Assembly: GCA_039908535.1 (NCBI GenBank)
Contig: JAMOAW010000069.1
Location: 1-14,726, forward strand
DNA length: 14,726 bases
DNA from: JAMOAW01 sp039908535
Lineage (GTDB): Bacteria; Pseudomonadota; Magnetococcia; Magnetococcales; JADFZT01
Direction: 5' to 3'
How positions within the stretch are numbered: position 1 is the stretch's first letter; every line of letters starts with the position of its first letter. The translations under genes and the position numbers were made by a program. The notes under the pieces are model-generated. The model saw only the letters and a list, made by a program, of their open reading frames with translations. It searched no databases and was not told the DNA's origin. Shown here in pieces: positions 1 through 6,676 of this stretch.

Positions 1-623
1 CAAGATCCGGTGATGCCTGCTTGGTTGGTAAAGGCAAGAATATCTTCGCTGGCAAGATAGTTGCCGGTTATCTGCACCGTGGCCCCGGCCATGTTGTCGT
101 CATCCACATCGGCTAGGCTAAAACCCGTATCCACAATCTTTGTGCCAGCGCCTTCGGTGTAGGAGAGAGTCGATGCCGTTGAACTCACGACAGGAGCGTC
201 ATTGACAGTGGTTATGGAGATGGTCCGAGTTCCACTGGTGGTTAAGGAGCCCGCACCTGTTGCATCTGAATTGTTGTCGGTAATCGTAAACGTTACCGTT
301 CGGTTAGAGGTGTTTGGATGAACGACGTTGGTATTTTGATACGTGATAGAACTTAATGCGGTTTGATATTGCGCTTTGGTCGCTGAACCCGTTAGGGTCA
401 GGGTTCCGCTGACTCCATCCCAGCTGCCTGTAATTCCAGATTGGTTTGTAAAGGCGAGAATATCTTCACTGGAGTGATAATTGCCTGTAATCTGAACAGT
501 GGCTCCAGTCAGGTTGAGATCGTCCACATCTGTGAGTGTGAGTGTGGCATCAACTGCTGTTGCGGCGTTTCCTTCGTTGTAAGACAGTGTGGAAACGGTC
601 ATGTTTAGGGTGGGCGCGTCATT
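1..623 (-). repeat. 420-bp tandem repeat encoding ~140-residue cadherin-like domains
   Basis: Two adjacent copies are offset by exactly 420 bases; for example TTGGTTGGTAAAGGC at 21 corresponds to TTGGTTTGTAAAGGC at 441. Each unit encodes NDAP, then LSY(N/T)EG, a DVDD acidic loop, ATVQITGNY, SEDILAFTNQ and GITGSW. The acidic DVDD/TDNNSD loops are typical calcium-binding positions in cadherin-like repeats. The second copy runs off the left edge. A more diverged relative (VNYTEGD, SVSDADS, EDILSIRD) lies at ~1938-2420, before the other repeat class. The copies differ at many third positions, so the duplication is not very recent. Confidence 0.85.
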
Positions 624-3206
624 GATTTCGGTAACATTAATGGCGGCTGAATCGCCCGTGAGGCTGAACGCAGTGGTGGTGCCCCGTGTAGAGGCATTGA
701 CTTTGCTTCCGGCGGTTCCTGTCGTTTGATCCCATGCATAAAAGGAAATATCGGCGGTGGTCGCCTTCATAGTATTGGGGACAAATCGGATTAGGTCGGT
801 GCTGCGCAAAAGCAGGGCCGATCCTGAGCTGACGACACCAACATCGGTCCAACCGCTGCCCGTGTTGTATTGCCAAGTGCCATTGCCGCTATTTAGGCCA
901 TAAAGGGCCAGACCAAGAGAAGTAGAGGCATCGACATCGGCGGCACCACCCATTAAGCTCGAGACGGCGACACCTGCTAAGCCTGTGTTATCCTCGGTAA
1001 TCGTGGGAAAAACCGGGGTTGCGCCAGCGTCTAAAGTCGGGGCATCATTGACACCGCTTACGCTGAGGGAGACGGTTGCTGTGGTATTGGAAAATGGGGT
1101 TGCTCCGCCTGTTGTGGCTGTAGAAGTGATTGTCCCGCCACTCCAATTTGAGGATTCCCCTGTTCGGTCCCAGGCGACAAAGTCAAAACGGACAACTCCA
1201 GGGGAGGTATCGTTGGGGGGATTTTCCCCATCGGGTAGGAAGCGGACGCGATCGGTTGATGTTAAAAGAAGAGAGGTGACAGAGGTTGGCGATCCAAAAT
1301 CGGTCCAACTGCCGCCGTTGTTGGTGGAATATTGCCAAGTTCCGTTATCTTGGATGGTGTTGGTGATGGCAATTCCTGCGGTGGATCCAGCATCAATATC
1401 CGTGATGCGCGTGCCTATAATACTGGAAACGAGTTGTCCGTTATTGGTTAGGTCATCCTCGGTGATGGAGGTCATGGTGACGGTGCCGGTATTGTCTAAC
1501 ACGGGGGCGGCGTTGACCGTTTCGTAAATCGTTCCGCTGTCTATGCTGAAGGCACTGCTGCCACCGCGTGTTCCTGGATTGACTTTGTTGCCCGCCGTGC
1601 CAGACGTTTGATCCCAGGCGTAAAAAGATAAGGAGGGCTGACCACCATCAGAGCCGTTGGGGATGTAACGAATTTCATCTGTGCTTTTTAGGAGTAAGAC
1701 GCTGCTGGGATTGACGCCGCCGATGTTAGACCATGCGCCACCATTCACGCGAAATTGCCACGATCCAGACCCATCGTTTGCTTTGTTATAAATGGCGATT
1801 CCTTCTACTGCTCCGGCATTATTATCGGTGATGTCGTTGGCTGCGAATAGGTTTGAAACGGTTGTCGCATTGGCACCATCTGTTCTTAAAATGGGGCTCA
1901 TGTACCATGAAGTGCCGTTTACCTCCGGGGCATCGTTGAGTTCGCTTACGACAACACTGGATGTCGCTGTGGTCGAGGTACCACCACTCCCGTCGGTTAA
2001 GGTAAAGCCAATAGAGCGGGTAGAGGGGGTTGCATTTGTGGTGTCGCTATTGATGTAAGTAATGTTACGTAACAGTGCCCGGACAGAAGTGGTGTTTGCG
2101 GAGGCATTAAAAGAAAAAATTAGATCGTTGGTGCCGCTTCCCCCAGAAAATGTTCCAATAACGGTGCCTGAATAGGTGACGTTTGAGCCAGAGACACCTA
2201 TTTTACCTGCTCCAGTTCCTTGATCGCGGATACTTAGAATATCTTCTGTGGGATCTCGATTGGCTGTAATGGCTACGGTCAGTGTGCCACCATTAAAATT
2301 GGGGGAATCCGCATCGGAGACCGAGGCATTGCTTCCTTGATCAATAAGGAGTGCAGGGTCGCCTTCGGTGTAGTTGACAGAATCTCCACTCAAATTGCTG
2401 ATAATGGGATTGGCTGAAGGGAGAACTCCTGAAAATTCAAACTGGGCTTGTTTGGAGAGAAAAATGTTTGTTTCAACCGAACCATGTTGGACCTCCAGAT
2501 TCCAGTCGCCTCCCATCTCTGGCGCACCGGTTAAGTCGTTGGAGGCGGCGACGTCGGCCCCGGTGAGTTCTGCCAATCGGGCAAGGAAGAGTTCTCCATT
2601 CATGCCAGCCCCTACATCGCAGCCATAAATTAAAATGTCGGCATTTTCTGTAAGAGCGGATCCCCAATCTTGGAGTGCTTCGGAGTAGGACTCTAAATGG
2701 GTGCGATCGAGTTCAGAACCGGCCAGCGATAGAGAGCCAGAATCACCGTGGGAGACGATATGCAGGGCGGTTACACCTGATTGACCAGCGAGAGCCTCAC
2801 GAATTTGTTCGATACCATCCCGATTGGGATCGAGAATAACCACTTGGGCCTCTTGGGGGAGACCGGTGAGGAGGGTTTGGTAGTTATCAACGGTGGGATC
2901 TATGAAGATCATTTCATGGGGTGGGGCGTCGGATATGGGTGTATGGCTGGTGACGGGTTCTGTGTATGAGCCATCATCGCTGTGCCCAGAAGAGTCTATT
3001 CCACTGTCATGGGAATCGTGATGGAGGGCGGCCAATCCGCTTAAGACGCCAGAGACATCGAACATCAAACGGCGTTCCAGGCGCAATGCCAATTTTGATC
3101 TCCATGCGAGTGGAGAGGGTGTTTTGGTCTGTTCGGATTGGGGGGGAGTTTCATGGGTGGAAAATCGGTTGAACAGGACGTTATGGATCCAAGGCCAGAG
3201 TTTCAT
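1..3206 (-). CDS. Giant DUF4347 / cadherin-like repeat adhesin, N-terminal 1068 residues (3' end off window)
   Basis: This reading frame stays open from ATG 3206 to the left edge, so the C-terminus is missing. A GGGGAG ribosome site lies at 3218-3223, 11 bases before the start. Residues 43-50 read LERRLMFD, resembling the LEPR-xLL motif at the N-terminus of many large proteobacterial surface proteins. Residues ~99-258 match DUF4347: an HIVSHGDSG block (H153) and an IYGCDVGAG block (C196), ending DWNLEV...FSGVL. From residue ~262 onward there is only a chain of beta-rich cadherin-like domains with NDAP/NAAP junctions at residues 424, 565, 720, 862 and 1002. The family is normally exported by type I secretion and acts in adhesion or biofilm, with the secretion signal at the missing C-terminus. 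No classical signal peptide is seen, which fits that route. The divergent TolC-like gene may be its exit duct. Family assignment is firm; function is inferred. Confidence 0.9.
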   Translation of the reverse strand, partial: MKLWPWIHNVLFNRFSTHETPPQSEQTKTPSPLAWRSKLALRLERRLMFDVSGVLSGLAALHHDSHDSGIDSSGHSDDGSYTEPVTSHTPISDAPPHEMIFIDPTVDNYQTLLTGLPQEAQVVILDPNRDGIEQIREALAGQSGVTALHIVSHGDSGSLSLAGSELDRTHLESYSEALQDWGSALTENADILIYGCDVGAGMNGELFLARLAELTGADVAASNDLTGAPEMGGDWNLEVQHGSVETNIFLSKQAQFEFSGVLPSANPIISNLSGDSVNYTEGDPALLIDQGSNASVSDADSPNFNGGTLTVAITANRDPTEDILSIRDQGTGAGKIGVSGSNVTYSGTVIGTFSGGSGTNDLIFSFNASANTTSVRALLRNITYINSDTTNATPSTRSIGFTLTDGSGGTSTTATSSVVVSELNDAPEVNGTSWYMSPILRTDGANATTVSNLFAANDITDNNAGAVEGIAIYNKANDGSGSWQFRVNGGAWSNIGGVNPSSVLLLKSTDEIRYIPNGSDGGQPSLSFYAWDQTSGTAGNKVNPGTRGGSSAFSIDSGTIYETVNAAPVLDNTGTVTMTSITEDDLTNNGQLVSSIIGTRITDIDAGSTAGIAITNTIQDNGTWQYSTNNGGSWTDFGSPTSVTSLLLTSTDRVRFLPDGENPPNDTSPGVVRFDFVAWDRTGESSNWSGGTITSTATTGGATPFSNTTATVSLSVSGVNDAPTLDAGATPVFPTITEDNTGLAGVAVSSLMGGAADVDASTSLGLALYGLNSGNGTWQYNTGSGWTDVGVVSSGSALLLRSTDLIRFVPNTMKATTADISFYAWDQTTGTAGSKVNASTRGTTTAFSLTGDSAAINVTEINDAPTLNMTVSTLSYNEGNAATAVDATLTLTDVDDLNLTGATVQITGNYHSSEDILAFTNQSGITGSWDGVSGTLTLTGSATKAQYQTALSSITYQNTNVVHPNTSNRTVTFTITDNNSDATGAGSLTTSGTRTISITTVNDAPVVSSTASTLSYTEGAGTKIVDTGFSLADVDDDNMAGATVQITGNYLASEDILAFTNQAGITGS
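624..1937 (-). repeat. Three tandem domains of a second cadherin-like class (~141-155 residues each)
   Basis: The units begin at 1937 (NDAPEV), 1514 (NAAPVL) and 1049 (NDAPTL), giving lengths of 423, 465 and 426 bases. Shared landmarks in order are an acidic (D/N)-D segment, G(I/L)A(I/L)YN or AITN, G(T/S)WQ(Y/F), GG.WS.IG or GSGWTDVG, (S)LLLxSTDxIR(F/Y)xP and FYAWDQT or FVAWDRT. The class is distinct from the NYHSSEDILAF type to its C-terminal side. The middle unit is about 14 residues longer because of an insertion after FVAWDRTG. I would call these bacterial Ig/cadherin-like domains, without a firm family name. Confidence 0.8.
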
Positions 3207-3729
3207 AGCTCTATTAACTCCCCAATTGGTATGATTTTATTGTTTTTTTGTTTATCTTTTATGCAATATTTAGACCAATTTTTTTTTATGTTTGTTTTCA
3301 ATGTGCTAAATGTTCTTTAAAATGTTGATAGGGTCGCCTTATGGCAAATTTATTAAGAATGTCTATTTTTTTTACATTTGGATCGATTATTTTTAAAAAA
3401 TTAGGAGAAGTATAGTGTAAATATAATGATATTTATACAAAAATATTTTTGACAGAAAATTTTACTGGTATATGCGAATATGGGAGAGGCGTTTTATCAG
3501 GTGGTTTGCAAAAAAGTAGGCAAAAATTGCTTGGCAGGATCCCATCTCCCCGCTTTTTGAATGGAGATATTAAAGATAAATTGTTTTTTTTCAAGTTATT
3601 ATGATATTTTTGTCATTAGGCATGCTTTATGCTTTTAATAGTTTATCAGTAAACAGGAAAAAACCGAGGTTCCCTTTTTCTGCCTTTCCAACTATGGCGT
3701 GGTAGAATAAACTAAAAAAGAGAATTACC
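3207..3729. other. Divergent AT-rich intergenic region between the adhesin and TolC-like genes
   Basis: These 523 bases lie between two divergent start codons and hold no convincing gene. They are very AT-rich, with long T runs near 3240-3290 and 3585-3592. A perfect TTGACA is at 3449-3454 on the plus strand, but no good -10 sits at the right distance. A better plus-strand promoter candidate is at 3610-3639. A short inverted repeat, ATCTCC (3544-3549) and GGAGAT (3563-3568), is of uncertain meaning. On the minus strand I could not choose a promoter for the adhesin among the many A/T-rich hexamers. Confidence 0.7.
3610..3639 (+). promoter_or_regulatory. Candidate sigma-70 type promoter for the TolC-SPOR gene
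   Basis: TTGTCA (3610-3615) and TTTAAT (3634-3639) are separated by 18 bases. Each matches the sigma-70 consensus at 5 of 6 positions. This would give a leader of about 85 bases before the TTG start at 3730. AT-rich surroundings make chance matches likely. Confidence 0.35.
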
Positions 3730-5736
3730 TTGAAAATTCTAATTGAAAAAATGCACCTACAAAGTGGGCTTTCTCAAACAAGCAGGATGTTGTTCTGGGC
3801 CATTTGTGTCGCTTTTTCGGTTGCGGGTTGTGCGGTGCAGATACCAGCCATAACCTCTACCGAACAGGCTCAATTGGCTTCGCAAGATCAACAGGCCTTG
3901 TTTAAAGGGCAAGAGGCTCTCTCGGCTCCCTTGACGTTACATGAGGCTATGGCCAGAGCCATTAAATATAATCTGGATATGCGTTTAAAACGTCAAGAAG
4001 AGGCGTTGGCAAAAAAACAGGAGGAGCTTCTTCGGTTGGATATGTTGCCGCAATTGACCGCTGCAGCTGGATATTCAAACCGTACCTCTGATAATGGTTC
4101 AGTGAGTCAATCCCTGACAACAGGGTTGGTTTCAGAGGATCCGACGACCTCCAGGGGGAGGGAATCAATGACCTCTGACCTCACGGTGAGTTGGAATTTG
4201 CTTGATTTTGGGGTGAGCTATTTTTATGCCCGTCAAGCGGGAAATAAACAATTCATTCAGGTCCAACAGCGTCGTAAGGCCATTCATAATTTAATCAAAG
4301 ATGTCCGCAGTGCCTTCTGGAAAGCCGTCGTCGCCCAACGGTTGGAACGGGAAATCGGGATCATTATAAACTCCTGCGAAGAGGCCCTTGAGCTGGCCCG
4401 CAAAGAGGAGAAAGAGTCGTTGCGTTCGCCCGTTTTGTCCCTACAATATCAACTCTCTTTGTTGGAGATGGTTCGTCAACTTGAAAAATCTCGGGCTGAA
4501 TTGGGGATGGCCAAGGAGGAACTGGCGGTTCTCATCAATGTCGAACCGGGGCTCTCTTTTCAATTGGTGGATGACAGTTCACAGTTGGAAGTCATCCCAA
4601 AATTGGCCATGCCAATCACCGAGATGGAAGCTATGGCGTTGTCCTCAAGGCCAGAGTTACGCATCGAACATTACCAATCGCGCATTGAAGTCGATGAAAC
4701 TCGGAAGGCCATTGTTCGTTTGTTTCCTGGTTTATCATTTGATGTATCAGAAAATTATGACAATAACGCCTTTTTGGTTTATCAGCATTGGGCGCAAGCA
4801 GGGGCTCGGTTGAGTTGGAATTTGATTCGAATCCTCTCTGGTCAACAACAGATGGATTTGGCTGAAGATCGTGAAAACGTCGGTCAGACGCAACGTTTGG
4901 TTTTGCATATGGCCATTTTAAGTCAAATTCGCCTTGCTTTTCAGGAGTATCAATCCGCTCAGGTGAATTTGCAACGCCTTCTTGTGGAGAATAAGACCCG
5001 CCAGCGTCTTCAGGGTCATGTGGCCAATCGCAGCACCCTTGGTTTGGACAGTCAATTGGCCTTTGTGCAGTCGGCAACAACCGCTGCTTTGGGGCGTGTT
5101 CAGGAATATGAGGCGTTGTCACGCTATCAAAATGGTTTAGGACGTCTCTTTGCAACGTTGGGGTTAGATCCGCTTTCTGGTGAGGTGGATAATTTGGATC
5201 TCCCTCAGTTGGTGCGGCAATTGCGAGAAAATGAGCTGCAATGGCAGCAAATGGTTTTTCACTCCTCAAATCGTCTCTCGATTTCTAACGCAGACGGCAT
5301 GGCTCCTTTGCCACTCAATCTCCTCAAGCCAAAAAAGGCGAACTCTCTCCAAAAAACAGGAACTTCTTCGGTCGCGAAGAGACGTTCTACTCTAAAATCC
5401 ATGCTTATGGTTGTTCAAGAGTCTGCTTTTGCAGAGGAGGTGAAAAATCAGATTAAAACAATGCCTGCCCAGTCAACCCCTCAGCCATTGTTGCGTTATG
5501 CCGTTCAAGTCGCAGCTTTTTCCGAAGGTGATTTGGAAAAAGAGAAAATGTTGGCAAGTTTGGTGAAAAAGGGGTATCAACCATATATTCATAAATGGAC
5601 CGATACCGATGGACAAAAATGGCATTCCATTTGGTTAGGTCGTTATAGTGCGGGGGATGCGGCGATTGCGGTTCGCGATGAATATCAGAAAAAAGAACAC
5701 CTCCCAGCCTTTATTAAGGAGATCGATCCTTCTTAG
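3730..5736 (+). CDS. TolC-family outer-membrane lipoprotein with C-terminal SPOR domain
   Basis: This 668-residue protein starts at TTG 3730, preceded by AAGAGA about 7 bases upstream. ATG 3751 is in frame but has a poorer ribosome site. A lipoprotein signal follows: a hydrophobic stretch from residue 20 ending SVAGC, so Cys34 would be lipidated. Residues ~67-480 form two TolC-type halves, with LTLHEAMARAI, the strand WNLLDFG, ELAVLINVEPG, then a second copy with SSRPEL, ARLSWNL and LGRLFATLGLDP. A low-complexity linker (~480-587) leads to a SPOR domain at 588-668 (RYAVQVAAFSE...WHSIWLGRYSAGDAAIAVRDEY). TolC-family proteins are trimeric outer-membrane ducts, and SPOR domains bind denuded peptidoglycan, usually at the septum. 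Having both in one protein is unusual. The divergent giant adhesin suggests a type I secretion role, but an efflux role is equally possible from sequence alone. Confidence 0.92.
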   Translation: MKILIEKMHLQSGLSQTSRMLFWAICVAFSVAGCAVQIPAITSTEQAQLASQDQQALFKGQEALSAPLTLHEAMARAIKYNLDMRLKRQEEALAKKQEELLRLDMLPQLTAAAGYSNRTSDNGSVSQSLTTGLVSEDPTTSRGRESMTSDLTVSWNLLDFGVSYFYARQAGNKQFIQVQQRRKAIHNLIKDVRSAFWKAVVAQRLEREIGIIINSCEEALELARKEEKESLRSPVLSLQYQLSLLEMVRQLEKSRAELGMAKEELAVLINVEPGLSFQLVDDSSQLEVIPKLAMPITEMEAMALSSRPELRIEHYQSRIEVDETRKAIVRLFPGLSFDVSENYDNNAFLVYQHWAQAGARLSWNLIRILSGQQQMDLAEDRENVGQTQRLVLHMAILSQIRLAFQEYQSAQVNLQRLLVENKTRQRLQGHVANRSTLGLDSQLAFVQSATTAALGRVQEYEALSRYQNGLGRLFATLGLDPLSGEVDNLDLPQLVRQLRENELQWQQMVFHSSNRLSISNADGMAPLPLNLLKPKKANSLQKTGTSSVAKRRSTLKSMLMVVQESAFAEEVKNQIKTMPAQSTPQPLLRYAVQVAAFSEGDLEKEKMLASLVKKGYQPYIHKWTDTDGQKWHSIWLGRYSAGDAAIAVRDEYQKKEHLPAFIKEIDPS

Positions 5737-6179
5737 CTCATGAGTTCTGTCAAGGCCTCGTTCATGCGTTCTAGGCGTTCCACAACGATAAGAACCAATT
5801 GTTTGGTGATTTTGAGTTGCAAGGCGCAATCAAATTGCTCCATGACGGAGCGGTTCATCCTGAAGACATTCACCGTGCCTTGGGCGATGACGCTCGCCAT
5901 GCGTGGTCGGTCACCGACTAAAAAGGCGGCTTCACCTAAAATAGAGCCTTCTTCAAGATAAGCTAATGTGTTTTCTGGTAAATTATCTTTGCGAACAAAG
6001 GCCGCACCCCTGAGAATAACATAAAGAGAAGAGTCCTGTATGTCTCCCTCTTGAATAATCACTTCGCCATCTTTATACAACTCAAAAAAATGGCCATTTT
6101 GAATAAAATACATTTTTTCTTGAATGTTGAAATTGTCAAAAAAAGGAATTCCTTCCATTAATTGTAAAATGCTACTCAT
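5733..6179 (-). CDS. Stand-alone cyclic-nucleotide-binding (Crp-type cNMP) domain protein
   Basis: This 148-residue protein is little more than one cNMP-binding domain. It shows the beta-roll glycines (LYKDGEVIIQEGD, residues 35-46; LYVILRG) and a phosphate-binding cassette, GEAAFLVGDRPRMASV, at 82-97. E83 and R93, the residues that normally hold the ribose hydroxyl and the phosphate, are both present, so ligand binding is plausible. The C-terminal ~40 residues are one helix, and there is no DNA-binding HTH, kinase or channel part, so it would have to act through a partner. AGGAGG at 6184-6189 fixes the start at ATG 6179. Its last 4 bases (5733-5736) overlap the stop of the convergent TolC-SPOR gene. 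A dispersed hairpin repeat occupies most of its presumed 5' leader. Confidence 0.9.
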   Translation of the reverse strand: MSSILQLMEGIPFFDNFNIQEKMYFIQNGHFFELYKDGEVIIQEGDIQDSSLYVILRGAAFVRKDNLPENTLAYLEEGSILGEAAFLVGDRPRMASVIAQGTVNVFRMNRSVMEQFDCALQLKITKQLVLIVVERLERMNEALTELMS

Positions 6180-6201
6180 CTCTCCTCCTGGATCCTGTTC
6201 A

Positions 6202-6350
6202 GAACATGATGCCCTGCGGGCAAAAAATCAAAATTAAAGGCAAAACCTTGGGGGATGAATCCCCCAAACCCCCTCTTTTTTTTAAGAATTGAAAAAGAAG
6301 GGTGGGGGGGATTGGAGGGCGGTTCTGTGCCCCCCAAGGTCTTAATTTTT
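6202..6350 (+). repeat. Dispersed hairpin repeat, copy 1 (149 bp, longest)
   Basis: The element begins GAACATGATGCCCTGCGGGC and ends CCCCCAAGGTCTTAATTTTT. A perfect 10-base inverted repeat, ACCTTGGGGG (6245-6254) with CCCCCAAGGT (6331-6340), forms the outer stem. Inside it, ATCCCCC (6259-6265) can pair with GGGGGAT (6306-6312), and a pyrimidine run (CCCTCTTTTT) faces a purine run (AAAAAGAAGGG). A competing local hairpin, GGGGGAT with ATCCCCC at 6250-6265, is also possible. The left flank is A-rich and the right flank T-rich, so each strand has a U tract after the hairpin. Copy 3 matches the first ~75 bases with only two differences. Confidence 0.9.
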
Positions 6351-6378
6351 ATTTTTCCGATACATAATATATTTTGCT

Positions 6379-6407
6379 AATTCAATATAACGTAGGGCTT
6401 TTGTCAA
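6379..6407 (-). promoter_or_regulatory. Candidate promoter for the cNMP-binding gene
   Basis: On the minus strand a perfect TTGACA (6402-6407) is followed after 17 bases by TGAATT (6379-6384), a weak -10. It lies upstream of repeat copy 1, so a transcript from here would cross the hairpin before reaching ATG 6179. No room remains for a full promoter between the repeat and the gene (22 bases). Confidence 0.25.
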
Positions 6408-6587
6408 TACTTGATTTTTTTCGTAACTATTAAAAGCGGTGAAAATCGTCTCTATTTTGGTCGTTTATTTTGTTTTTATTTTAAAAAAAATATAGAATTG
6501 CTTTTGGTCTTTTTACAATTCGAGAGGATGATTGCGAGGGGAGGTATTTTTTTATATAAGAGCGCGTTGCCAGATGAGAGATCTATC

Positions 6588-6643
6588 GGAAAATAAAAAT
6601 CAAGACCTTGTGGGGCCTCCCCCAATCCCCAGGGTTTTGTCTT
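6588..6643 (-). terminator. Probable intrinsic terminator of rpoH, formed by repeat copy 2
   Basis: On the minus strand AAGAC (6639-6643) pairs with GTCTT (6602-6606), and inside it TGGGG pairs with CCCCA around a G-rich loop. The stem is followed by GATTTTTATTTT. On the plus strand the same stem is followed by TTTTATTTTTTTATCC, so it could stop transcription from both sides. It lies about 35 bases beyond the rpoH stop. The stem is imperfect in its middle. Confidence 0.6.
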
Positions 6644-6672
6644 TTATTTTTTTATCCGCAGGGCATCCTGTT
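6596..6672 (-). repeat. Dispersed hairpin repeat, copy 2 (short, reverse orientation)
   Basis: Read on the minus strand, it starts AACAGGATGCCCTGCGG, continues through CAAAACCCTGGGGATTGGGGG and ends CACAAGGTCTTGATTTTT. It shares both termini with copies 1 and 3, but the middle is collapsed to a short hairpin. It starts only 4 bases after the rpoH stop codon and is oriented opposite to the other two copies. Confidence 0.8.
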
Positions 6673-6676
6673 TCCT

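Noticed and set aside
3449..3481. Promoter built on the perfect TTGACA at 3449
   Set aside because: The best -10 at 16-17 bases is TATGCG or ATGCGA, with three matches at most. The pair at 3610-3639 is a better overall match and closer to the gene.
4631..5269. A 212-codon minus-strand frame inside the TolC-SPOR gene
   Set aside because: It is antisense to a well-supported gene, is proline/histidine-rich as out-of-frame translations often are, and has no start signal or domain.
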